Part shown: positions 27,184 to 36,800 of the stretch, one piece after another
Layout of the letters: each line of letters opens with the position of its first letter
Numbering within the stretch: the stretch's first letter is position 1
Source: Lacibacter sediminis
Lineage (GTDB): Bacteria > Bacteroidota > Bacteroidia > Chitinophagales > Chitinophagaceae
Length of the DNA: 64,000 bases
Direction of reading: 5' to 3'
Assembly (NCBI RefSeq): GCF_014168535.1
Contig: NZ_CP060007.1
Coordinates: 4,650,001 to 4,714,000 of the forward strand
Position numbers and translations under genes: made by a program
Notes under the pieces: model-generated
Seen by the model: only the letters and a program-made list of their open reading frames with translations
What the model was told of the DNA's origin: nothing
Database searches by the model: none

Positions 27184-27237
27184 GTTGACTTGTTTTTGAT
27201 TTACCCTAAGGGTGAAATCAACAGAACATAAAAAACA

Positions 27238-29802
27238 TCAATTCGATAGTCCATTCAACTTCAAGGACAGCTTCGTGATTTCATTGGGCATTAGAAATCC
27301 CTCGCTGACACATCTTTCAAAGTTTCTAGTAAAAATTAATTTCATTTCCACCAACAGGGGATAATTTTCGAGTATTTCCCACGCAAGTTCTAACCCTTCA
27401 TACCATTTTCCTGCTTCCAGTAAGGCTAGAGAGTAATTACGTGCGATTGATGGGTCATTAGGCAAGAATTTCAATGCTTTACTGTACATGAAAAATGCCT
27501 CATCAAATCGTCTTAAATCAGCAAGAATATTAGCTGCCGCACTAAAAGCCTCGCCGTCATTTGGATTTAATGCAATGCATTTTTGAAACAACAGTAAAGC
27601 CTCTTCTGGTTTATTTGCATTACCCAGGTCCAAAGCTCTGTCAAATAGATTATTATAATGAGAAGTTTTAATCAAATCTTCCGAATACAAGATCTGCTTA
27701 TACTTTCTCGAGTCAAATACTGCTAAAGGTTTGACGCACTCGTGAAACATTTCCCTGACTTCAGAAGACAAGTCACTATTAAATGCCAAAGAAATAAATG
27801 ATCCAATTTGTTGATCGGATTGAATATAAACGCTAAGATCCTTGATATTTGTTATTTCCTGATTCTCCAGCGCTCTTAAGAGTTCAAAATAATTCACTTT
27901 TTCGCATCCATTTTCCAATACACCAACATTTTCAAATGAAGTTGAAACAACCCATTTAATAACCGGTTTTTGAACAGAATAAATTGGATTTTCATTCAAG
28001 AGATATCTTTCTGCTCTTACTATTTGATTTATCGCTTTTCTGTCGGAATTTATACTTTCGAAATACGCATCTTTTAGGTCAAGACGAAAATAGCTGCGCT
28101 TTAACTGAACTAATAAAAGATCGTGGTCATCCTCAATAAAAATATCAATATCCCCATCTATAATATTGGCCTCTTTATCGTTTGTTACTTTTACACGCCA
28201 CCCCTTATTTTGAAATAAGTTTCCAAGATGTTGTTCCATTTCAATAGTCTCCACCCGTCCACTCCCTTTACCAGATAATGCCATCTGTGCAAATGAATAA
28301 AACCAGCCATTGTTTGCAAAAAACAGCATCGGGCAAAAAAGAAAATCTCCTATTCTTATGAATGGCGTTTCAAAAACGTTATATCTCTTTTTGAACCTAT
28401 TAAATCGATTATTTGAATCCAGTTTTAAACTAAAGAACGTAATAATCTCCTCTGTAATATTTTCCGGAAGTCCAGATAAAGCTTTTTGATTAAGAGTTTT
28501 GTATTCCACCCTTGACATCATAAAAAAGGGTTCTTGTATATTACCTGAATGCAAATTATTCAGGACTAATTTTTTATACGACATGAACCAATCGGTCGAT
28601 TCTCCACTTAATGATCTCAAAGGGTATTCATATCTAATTAATTTGTTAAATGAATACTCGAAAAGGGGAGCTAATAAATCCTCAGGATTACTTTCAGATT
28701 TGCCGTATTTAAAGGTCCGACAAACCATATCCTCAAGTAGCAACAATGTGGCGTACTTCGATGCAGCTAATTTTCGATTCAACTCAACATCTTCCACATT
28801 TTTGCCAGGTATTACAATCAATTGTTCACGCTCTAAATGCTCGGTCACATCCATACCCTGAAAGACATAACTTAAATGATTCACTGCATATCTTACCCCA
28901 TTGACAATCCATCTATAGTGATTTACAGGAGTTGAGTTAAAAATAACAAGCTCGTCTTGTTGAATAGGCTCGATTTTCAAATCAAAGCTATATGGATCTA
29001 TTTGAGTGTTTTTAAAATTAATCCAATTGCTTATGCTTGTTAAAAGAATAACCACAGGATTCTCCTGCAATACAACTTCATCATTGGATATTGTGCGAAA
29101 GAAATTGAAAAAATGGCTTGAGAATGTTTCCGAGCTATTTATGTTCTCTATTTTCTCGGGAAACCTCATTAAAACAAGTTCAATAAATAAACTATAAACA
29201 GCTGAAAGGTGATGGATAAATTCCTGACTATCTGATTTAAATCTTACTACTTCTAACCATGTTACACTGCAAGACAAAATATCGCTTAATGAATGATTGG
29301 ATGTTTCTTTAAGTGCGACTTCTACTTCATTCCATAAATTATTCTCAGTAACAAAAAGATTTCGCCATACCTTTTGATGAATCCTAAAATCTGCATTTAA
29401 CGGCACAAGACATATGTTTTCAATTCGGTCAGGTCGGAGAAAAACTTGATTAGTTCTTATAGATCTAACGAAAGTTATAGGGACTTCAGTTGCCAATTTG
29501 AGTTCTAGTTCCGGAATACTCTTTCGATAGTAGGTAAAATAATTGAATAATAGCTGATCCGCAGATTGGGACGTAACCAAATCTGAAAAAACATCATTTC
29601 TTAAAATAAAAACTTTCCAAAAAAAATCAGCTGAATCGGAATCGGAAAGCCAATTGATTTTATTTTCTTTTGTAGACTCTCTTTCAGCATATGCTATAAA
29701 ATGATTTGCACCTGCCGTTAATAGAGTTTCAAAAGCCAATTGGTATTTCCCATCTGCGAATGCTGCTTTTGATGCAACATTAATTTCCCTTTTATCAGTC
29801 AT
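27238..29802 (-). CDS. Large protein with PD-(D/E)XK nuclease-like domain and C-terminal TPRs
   Basis: About 854 residues from the ATG at 29802. A TTG six bases upstream is the other possible start. Residues about 515-590 carry an Mrr-like nuclease signature: EMEQHLGNLFQNKGW, then DGDIDIFIEDDHDLLLVQLKRSYF, giving the D...QxK catalytic residues. Residues about 695-830 hold two or three TPRs (ALLLFQKCIALNPNDGEAFSAAANILADL; AFFMYSKALKFLPNDPSIARNYSL). The N-terminal 500 residues are not recognised. It lies directly upstream of the viperin gene and is probably co-transcribed. The TPRs could sense or tether a partner. Confidence 0.72.
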   Translation of the reverse strand: MTDKREINVASKAAFADGKYQLAFETLLTAGANHFIAYAERESTKENKINWLSDSDSADFFWKVFILRNDVFSDLVTSQSADQLLFNYFTYYRKSIPELELKLATEVPITFVRSIRTNQVFLRPDRIENICLVPLNADFRIHQKVWRNLFVTENNLWNEVEVALKETSNHSLSDILSCSVTWLEVVRFKSDSQEFIHHLSAVYSLFIELVLMRFPEKIENINSSETFSSHFFNFFRTISNDEVVLQENPVVILLTSISNWINFKNTQIDPYSFDLKIEPIQQDELVIFNSTPVNHYRWIVNGVRYAVNHLSYVFQGMDVTEHLEREQLIVIPGKNVEDVELNRKLAASKYATLLLLEDMVCRTFKYGKSESNPEDLLAPLFEYSFNKLIRYEYPLRSLSGESTDWFMSYKKLVLNNLHSGNIQEPFFMMSRVEYKTLNQKALSGLPENITEEIITFFSLKLDSNNRFNRFKKRYNVFETPFIRIGDFLFCPMLFFANNGWFYSFAQMALSGKGSGRVETIEMEQHLGNLFQNKGWRVKVTNDKEANIIDGDIDIFIEDDHDLLLVQLKRSYFRLDLKDAYFESINSDRKAINQIVRAERYLLNENPIYSVQKPVIKWVVSTSFENVGVLENGCEKVNYFELLRALENQEITNIKDLSVYIQSDQQIGSFISLAFNSDLSSEVREMFHECVKPLAVFDSRKYKQILYSEDLIKTSHYNNLFDRALDLGNANKPEEALLLFQKCIALNPNDGEAFSAAANILADLRRFDEAFFMYSKALKFLPNDPSIARNYSLALLEAGKWYEGLELAWEILENYPLLVEMKLIFTRNFERCVSEGFLMPNEITKLSLKLNGLSN

Positions 29803-29842
29803 AGTCAAATTTATTGATTATCGCAAGCGATATTTGACTATG
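29800..29842. promoter_or_regulatory. Nested inverted repeat over the start of the nuclease-TPR/viperin operon
   Basis: CATAGTCAAAT at 29800-29810 is exactly inverted as ATTTGACTATG at 29832-29842. Between them sits a second dyad, TATCGC/GCGATA (29819-29824 and 29827-29832). On the minus strand the outer dyad includes the ATG of the nuclease-TPR gene, and TAAATTTG, a match to the -7 promoter consensus, ends three bases before that ATG. The repeat could be a repressor site over a leaderless promoter, or an RNA hairpin that hides the start codon. Confidence 0.6.
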
Positions 29843-29971
29843 TCGTAGTAAAATTAAAAGTTTATTTTAAACTTTCAGAAAAATATTCATGAATAAATAT
29901 TTAGCTTTTTTGTATGTCAGTTTTAGCTTTTAAATTATCTTTCGGCAACATCTAACTAATTGTTTCTCCCT

Positions 29972-32104
29972 ATGCATTTGTCCACCCTCAATGAAAAGCA
30001 AAAAGCTTCTGTTCTGTCTGAAAATAAACGATTGCTTGTACTGGCCGGTGCCGGTTCAGGTAAAACAAAAACGCTTATTCAAAAGCTCCTCTATTTAGTC
30101 AGTGAAAAGCAAGTAAAGCCATCTGAAATACTGGCAATTACCTTTACCAAGAATGCAACCAATGAAATGGTAGATCGCTTGATTATCGCCGGCGATAGTA
30201 GTGGTGAATATGAAGCGCTAATCAATGATAAGCTCGCCACCAAGGAGTCTATTGAATTTGAACGCAAAAGCCGGAAAGTGGGTTGGATCGCCAACCTAAC
30301 AGTTAAGACATTTCACTCGCTATGCTATCAAATGCTGAAAGCAAGTGGGGGCGCTACCTTTGACAATCGTTTCAGATTACTAATAGACGACCAAACAGAA
30401 GATTTAAAAGAAGGAGAAGAACATAAAACAATTGCACCAGAAAAGGGATACGACATCCTACATAAGATGTTACTGGAACAATGCAAAAATGTAGCATACC
30501 TACTAAAATTAAAAAGATACATTCTTGATTTCTATGTAGACAAATCCTATGTAGACAAAACGATCAGATCCAAAAACTTCCCTAATCAGATTCTCTATAC
30601 AACACTTAAAGGTGAAAAAGTTAGATCCAAATCCGAACGTGATATTGCCGACTGGCTGTTCCGTCATAATATCAAATACAATTATGAACCCGTTGTAAAT
30701 TTTAAAGATTTCCCATTTAACCCCGATTTTTTTATTCCGCAGGCAGATTTATACCTGGAGCACCGAAGTGACAAAAGCTATAGCACCGTTAACAAAGAAA
30801 AGCAATTCGACTATGGAGGTAGAATTTGTGTAAATACTTATGAGGGAATGACTCATGATTCCACATTGTTCAACCTGGCTCTTGAACGGATCATAATGGG
30901 AAAAATAACTGATAAAATATCGCAGCTTGCTGCATTAAACTATGAAGAAGAATTTCAAAGTTACCAGGATAAAGTAAAAGAGTTTTTAAAAATGGTGATG
31001 CGGGTACAATCGATGATTAAAGCAGAAGCCATTGATTCCGACGACCTGATTAGTAAATCCATTAATCATCAACATGAGCGAGTACGAGTGTTCTATGAAC
31101 TAGCTGTTCCGCTTTTAAAATCGTATGAGCATTATTGTGTCAATCGATCTTATCTTGACTTTGACGATTTAATCATTCAATCAATCCGACTTTTAAAAGA
31201 CAATGCAGAAATAAGACAAGCCTATCACGATCGTTTCAAATACATCATGGTTGATGAATTCCAGGATGTAAACAGTCTTCAGGTCAAGTTGTTAGAACTG
31301 TTAATTACACCAGATTCTCAGCTTTTCTGTGTTGGTGATGATTGGCAGAGTATCTATGGCTTCCGTGGATCTGAAGTAGATTATATTGTCAATTTCAAAA
31401 AACACTTTCCTGGATCGGAAGTTATTCAGCTTGATGTAAACTATCGAAGCACGCAAACCATTGTAGGGGCCAGTACACAGGTAATCAGGAATAACAAATT
31501 CCAGATTGACAAAGAAATCCGAGCGTTTAAGCAAACGCCCAGTAAAATCCATATTTATCGTTCAAAGAATATAGAAGAAGATGGCGTTGATTATCTGGTA
31601 AGGAAAGTAAGAGCATTACAAGATGAAGGAATCAGACACGATGAAATATTGATTTTATACAGAAGAAGTAAAATGTTTCATCCCTACCGTGAAGCTCTTC
31701 GGATGGCAGGTTTGAAAGTAACAGCCAAAACGATTCATGCGTCTAAAGGTCTGGAAGCAAAAATTGTTTTCATCATAGGACTTACAGAGGGCAGCGGAGG
31801 TTTCCCAGACATTTGGCTCGATGATGCAGTGTTTAGAGTAGTTAAAGATGTAAAGTACGATATGCTGATGGAGGAAGAACGTCGGCTTTTCTACGTTGCC
31901 TTGACCCGAGCAAAAGATGAGATTTACTTAATAACTGAATTAGGTAGCGAATCCACCTTTATCGCAGAAATACCCAATGAGTTCTATGCTGTTAACAAAA
32001 CAGAATTTAAAAATATCATTCAGCCGATTTCAGTTTGTACAACCTGTCAAACGGAAATAAAGGAATGGTTTACTTATTGTCCCAATTGTGGTCAGTTAAT
32101 CTGA
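29972..32104 (+). CDS. UvrD-family helicase with internal nuclease-like insert and zinc ribbon
   Basis: Superfamily 1 helicase of 710 residues from the ATG at 29972. A TTG at 29960 is less likely. Motif I AGAGSGKTKTL near residue 26, motif II VDEFQDVNSLQ, motif III VGDDWQSIYGFRG, motif IV NYRS, motif V IHASKGLEAKIVF and motif VI YVALTRAKDE are intact. At about residues 218-265 an insert reads KSERDIADWLF...YEPVV...NPDFFIP, a PD-(D/E)XK-like fold found in helicase IV-type proteins. The C-terminus has a CxxC...CxxC zinc ribbon. It is divergent from the viperin operon. Confidence 0.92.
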   Translation: MHLSTLNEKQKASVLSENKRLLVLAGAGSGKTKTLIQKLLYLVSEKQVKPSEILAITFTKNATNEMVDRLIIAGDSSGEYEALINDKLATKESIEFERKSRKVGWIANLTVKTFHSLCYQMLKASGGATFDNRFRLLIDDQTEDLKEGEEHKTIAPEKGYDILHKMLLEQCKNVAYLLKLKRYILDFYVDKSYVDKTIRSKNFPNQILYTTLKGEKVRSKSERDIADWLFRHNIKYNYEPVVNFKDFPFNPDFFIPQADLYLEHRSDKSYSTVNKEKQFDYGGRICVNTYEGMTHDSTLFNLALERIIMGKITDKISQLAALNYEEEFQSYQDKVKEFLKMVMRVQSMIKAEAIDSDDLISKSINHQHERVRVFYELAVPLLKSYEHYCVNRSYLDFDDLIIQSIRLLKDNAEIRQAYHDRFKYIMVDEFQDVNSLQVKLLELLITPDSQLFCVGDDWQSIYGFRGSEVDYIVNFKKHFPGSEVIQLDVNYRSTQTIVGASTQVIRNNKFQIDKEIRAFKQTPSKIHIYRSKNIEEDGVDYLVRKVRALQDEGIRHDEILILYRRSKMFHPYREALRMAGLKVTAKTIHASKGLEAKIVFIIGLTEGSGGFPDIWLDDAVFRVVKDVKYDMLMEEERRLFYVALTRAKDEIYLITELGSESTFIAEIPNEFYAVNKTEFKNIIQPISVCTTCQTEIKEWFTYCPNCGQLI

Positions 32105-32920
32105 TGTTGAAGACACTTCTTTTAATTCGGGGAAAAGAAAAAAGGCAACTTCGGCAATATCCGGATCTTGCGGCGGCATTGTTTCATAATAATCTTCCAT
32201 GCGCTGTTTAAATGTGCCCTTATGATCCCGCTTCTTAATGTCGTAGATTACATCGTAGGTTTCCATGGCATGTATGATCAATTCAATGTGAGAACGATAA
32301 TGCTGCAATGCATTGTTCGCAATGCCCAACAAATTATGATAGTTGATACCAAAAGGGCGACGCATTTTAAATGAAGCTATAGATAGCAGAGGCATATGAT
32401 GCTGAAATGCTTTTGCAATAAGAACGGAGTTATTCAATTTATAGGCAAAGCGGGCCAAGCTCCAAGTCAGGCACTGATATTCGTTTTTAAGTTTCTCGTA
32501 GCTGCTTTTTAAATATACAAGGTCAGCAGATTTACTTTGATACCCCCTTTCGTAAAGCTTTTGCAACATGTACATAAAATCCTTCTTATCAGACATCGTC
32601 ATTCCAAACTTAACTAGTATGGTAAAAGCTGTTTCCCCCTTAACCTCTATCTGAAGGTCAGGTGCCAAGAAAGGAGACTCAATTAAATAAACTGCAAGGT
32701 TTATTCTCTCTGGCTTAATAAAAGAATCAATAAGCCAGTCTGTAGGTTGCCACGGAATATTTAGATTGCCTTGAATAATTGATTTTATGTACTTGCTCTC
32801 TTCAGCATCAAGTTCATGCAGGGCTGTGCTACCGTAAAATTTAGGTTTTGTGGGGTTTAGGAAAAAATCGCAAAAATGAATTGCAACTTTTTCCAGGGTT
32901 TGCTTTCGGTAAGGATTCAT
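32096..32920 (-). CDS. Unknown protein ending the minus-strand defence gene train
   Basis: A 274-residue soluble, helical protein with no motif I recognise and no membrane segment. It is the last gene of the minus-strand train. The start is 45 bp after the membrane coiled-coil gene. Its 3' end overlaps that of the UvrD gene by 9 bp, so the two transcripts converge. It probably belongs to the RecQ cassette by position. Confidence 0.6.
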   Translation of the reverse strand: MNPYRKQTLEKVAIHFCDFFLNPTKPKFYGSTALHELDAEESKYIKSIIQGNLNIPWQPTDWLIDSFIKPERINLAVYLIESPFLAPDLQIEVKGETAFTILVKFGMTMSDKKDFMYMLQKLYERGYQSKSADLVYLKSSYEKLKNEYQCLTWSLARFAYKLNNSVLIAKAFQHHMPLLSIASFKMRRPFGINYHNLLGIANNALQHYRSHIELIIHAMETYDVIYDIKKRDHKGTFKQRMEDYYETMPPQDPDIAEVAFFLFPELKEVSSTSD

Positions 32921-32965
32921 TATGCAAAGGGATAACTTTTATTTAGGTTGATAAGGAAAAATAGT

Positions 32966-33826
32966 CTAAAATTTCAAAAAACGGGAGAATATGATACTTA
33001 TAACTGCGAGTATCCCTAGTCCCCATGTAACATAAATCAACGTCTTTACTCTTTTCTCCGATGCCTTTATTAATTGTTGGAGAGCGATCTGATTCTGTTC
33101 CACAATGGACTCAATTTTCTGGGTGGTCGCCCTGTTCTTTTCGGTAATTTCAGTGAACCGGTCCATAAAATTACGCTCAAGATTATCAATCCTTGTTTGA
33201 GTAGAGTTTACAACAGATAACAGCCCTGTGACCAAAGATTGCAAACGTTCAAAACGATCTGGAATCTCCAAAGATTTAAATTCTCCTATTTGTTCATTAA
33301 ACTTTGCGTGAAGCTCTTCATTCATTTGCCCGATAGCGCCCTTAAATTTTTCAGTGTTATCTTTAGATTGTTCAATTGCTTCTGCCAATTGGCTTTTATT
33401 ATTAGCAGCTGTAACTTCTAACAACTTTTCAAGCTTGCTAAACTTCCCATCAAAATCAGCTTTTACTAGTGTTTCTGAAGCCTTGTTCAATTCTAGTAAA
33501 GTCGATTTAGTAGTCACGTCAATATCGTTCACGACTTGATTTAACATACTTTCAATTGAATTGAGCCGAACTGGAAAATCAACAGCATCAATTTTATTTG
33601 ATATGCTTGCAACTGAACTATAGATACTTTCGAATGCTTTATATGCTTCTTGGATTGTAGTTAGATTTTCCAGATGATAGTTTTCAGCATTTGCTACAGC
33701 ACTTACAGCAGTTTCAACATTACTTTTTGCTTCTTTTAAATATGTCACAGCTTGCTTAAATTCATGCAATTCATTTTCAAGCACTGTCAACTCTTCTGCC
33801 AGTCTGTTCAAAATAACATTAGCCAT
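32966..33826 (-). CDS. Tail-anchored coiled-coil membrane protein
   Basis: Protein of about 286 residues from ATG at 33826, one base after the stop of the RecQ gene. A TTG at 33835 would overlap it. Most of the protein is heptad-like coiled coil (for example LEELLEVTAANN-type repeats, residues 10-250). One membrane helix lies at the end (LIYVTWGLGILAVISIIFSRFL). It has no signal peptide, so it should be tail-anchored with its coils in the cytoplasm. It could hold the RecQ protein or sense damage at the membrane. The family is unknown. Confidence 0.7.
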   Translation of the reverse strand: MANVILNRLAEELTVLENELHEFKQAVTYLKEAKSNVETAVSAVANAENYHLENLTTIQEAYKAFESIYSSVASISNKIDAVDFPVRLNSIESMLNQVVNDIDVTTKSTLLELNKASETLVKADFDGKFSKLEKLLEVTAANNKSQLAEAIEQSKDNTEKFKGAIGQMNEELHAKFNEQIGEFKSLEIPDRFERLQSLVTGLLSVVNSTQTRIDNLERNFMDRFTEITEKNRATTQKIESIVEQNQIALQQLIKASEKRVKTLIYVTWGLGILAVISIIFSRFLKF

Positions 33827-33827
33827 A

Positions 33828-36800
33828 TTATCCAAGTGTTTTATTAAGTAATTTTAATGAATTTGTAATTGATGAAACTTTTTTAACTGTTCTTGTTAAG
33901 GTGATGATTTCGAAACTGAATTCTATCTCGTGAGTTATTAGCCAGTCCTGTAATAGCTCATTTTTAAAAACAACTAAATCGTAATATTTTTCAAATTTTC
34001 TTTTTAATAAATTGTCCTCTAATTTTTCAAATTCTGCCAATTTTTCAAATCCAATGACTAATTGTTCAATAGCCTCTTCCATTAATCGCTTATTTCTAAA
34101 TTCCAGCATGAATAATGTAAACGCATTTAAAAGACGGAAAACATAATTTTCGGGTGAGTTTGTTATCATCCTGATACATGCACCCCGAAGATGCTTCGTA
34201 TTTTCAACTTCGGTACCCGTTGAATCACTTGAAACGTATTCCATAAAATTCCACACAACTTTAAGATCAAAACTTTTACCATTTTCTGTGATATCTGTTA
34301 GTGAAGCTGGAATTACGTTTCCCTTTTCATCTGTAAAGAAATAACCGATACGAGCATATTTCGAGTTGAAATATAGATCGATATACTCTCTTAAAAAAAG
34401 ATTCCCATCCTTGCCCTTCTCGATCGTTTGAATACATGCATCCCTCATTTCTTTTATGGCATTTGAGCGCTTCTGTTTAATACTTTCGTAAACAAACTGT
34501 ATCAGAAAATGCAAACTTTTTCTTAAGTAAGTAGGTTCGTCAAACTTATCAATCTCTTTCAAGCGTTGCTTAGCGGCCTTCTCAGAATAGAATTTCTTTA
34601 GATATACCTCTACCTGATGTCTGTACTCTTTATCTGCTTTCTTGATACCGTAAAGAGTAAACGTATTGGAATTAAAATTAACAGTGTAATCATCAATAAC
34701 ACCTAGTGTTGTAAGTCGGTATATCGCCCTTTCTGTATCTTGTTTATTTCTATACCCATTAAAATATGCCGAGAATCTACGAAACGTTTCTCCTAATGGT
34801 CGTTCGGCTTTTCTATCTAATTGATCAAAGAATATTCTTAGTTCAATTTTATTCCCAGTTAGGGACTCATACTTAGTTTGTATTTCTTCAATGAAATCAT
34901 CGGAGTTATTACATTTTGCCCGGATTTTTTTCATTTCTTCATCCGTAAAACGATTTTCATTAAGTATTCTTCTTATCCAATCCGCCAGCGTTTTAATCCT
35001 CTCTTTATGGTTATTAATAAATCCAACTTCTACTTTATAACTATCACCATTACTTTTTGCCTCTAACAATCGTTCTATTCCTGCTTCCTTATCAGACAAT
35101 TGTATCCACTCCCATGCGGGTACCTTTAAATTAAGATTACGAATATAATTCACTACTAAATTTAAAACCCTCAATGACAGATCCTGATTAATTGTGTTAT
35201 TTGTATTTATCGTTAAAGTATTCAAATCGATGAAGCCTAAGGAACTATTAAAGCCACTGTTGATATATAGCCGTTTGTTAACACCGCCTTCCCAATATTT
35301 ACAATTTAACTCAACTTCCAGTTCCTGTAAGATTAGGTTTTCAATTTCAGCGGTCCTATCAGGAAAATATATTTCTGTTAATAGTTCATCTAATACAGCC
35401 ATTTCTTTGCTGATGCCTTTAAATGAATTATTATGAAAGTAAAAATTAATTTCCTGGTCATGATCCAGCCTATCGGTTTCCCCCTCAATTTGAAAAGTTT
35501 GCCTGTTAATTAATAAGTAAGCAATTGCCAAATCACGGTCTCGTCCTGCTCTACCAGCCTCCTGAACAAAGCTTTCAATTGATCCTGGATAATTCAAATG
35601 GATAGTATACCGAATATTGGGTTTATCAATACCCATTCCAAATGCTTTGGTAGCAACCATCACATTAAGTTTGTTTTTCTTGAACAGATCCTGGTTCTTT
35701 ATTGACTCTTCGACTATAACAAGGCTATTTTCATCTTGCTCATCACCGGCACCCATAAAATATCCTGGCCTTATCTCGCTCCTTTGGGAAACGTGATCAA
35801 AAATCCCTTCAAGATTTACAGGTGATCCAAACCTCTCGGGTTTAAATTGATCTGTTATACCGTATGCACCTGACTTATGTGGGCAAAAAATTAATCCTCC
35901 ATTAGCTTGAGTGAAGAATTGATTTGGGTTATAATTTTCCAGACGAATACTCTTAGCCCTTTCACTTGTTAGTGTGTGATTTTCTTCCCAATCTTTTTGA
36001 GTAAACAGCAGATCAGTATTCCCATTAAGAACCTGCAGTGCTTCTGGCAAATTATCAAGAAGCTCGAAAATTCTTTTTCGTTTTGCCGATCCAAGAGCTT
36101 TTTTTAACTTCCAAATATCTTGATAAGCTATATTGGGAATAGAAACATCCTCAATAAAGAATTGAATTTCCGGGCGAATTGTCGACTCAAATCGTACCAG
36201 CGAATCTTCCTCTAACTGATATGACCCATACCCTGATAGCTCCCGTTGTATATCAGCCAAAACATCATACGAAGCAGTAGCCGTCAATCCAAATAAGGGA
36301 ACAGGAATACCCATGGCAGTTTTACAATACCTGTTTGCATTTATTCCAAGTCGTAAATAAGACGTTCTAAAGTCATGTCCCCATTCTGAAACGCAATGTG
36401 CTTCATCAATAATACAATAATTGAAAAAATGTGAGTCTTCATTCATTGTACGTAGCATATCTCTGAATTCATCCATTTGAAGGCGCTCAGGCGATATAAA
36501 AACAAATTGAGCTTGGCCAGTGACCATTTTTTTGATAGCCATTTGCTTCTGCTCACCAGTTAAAGTAGAATTTATAAATAATGCGGAATGAATTTGATTA
36601 TCAAATAATCCATCAACCTGATCTTTCATTAATGATCGAATTGGATCAATTACCATGCAAATGCCCGGTTGTAGTAATGCTGAAAGCTGATAGGTTATAG
36701 ATTTACCTCCTCCAGTAGGCAATAGTCCAATAACACTCTTTGCCTGAAGTGCCTTACTTATAATAGGTATTTGACCTGGCCGGAACTCATTCTTTCTGAA

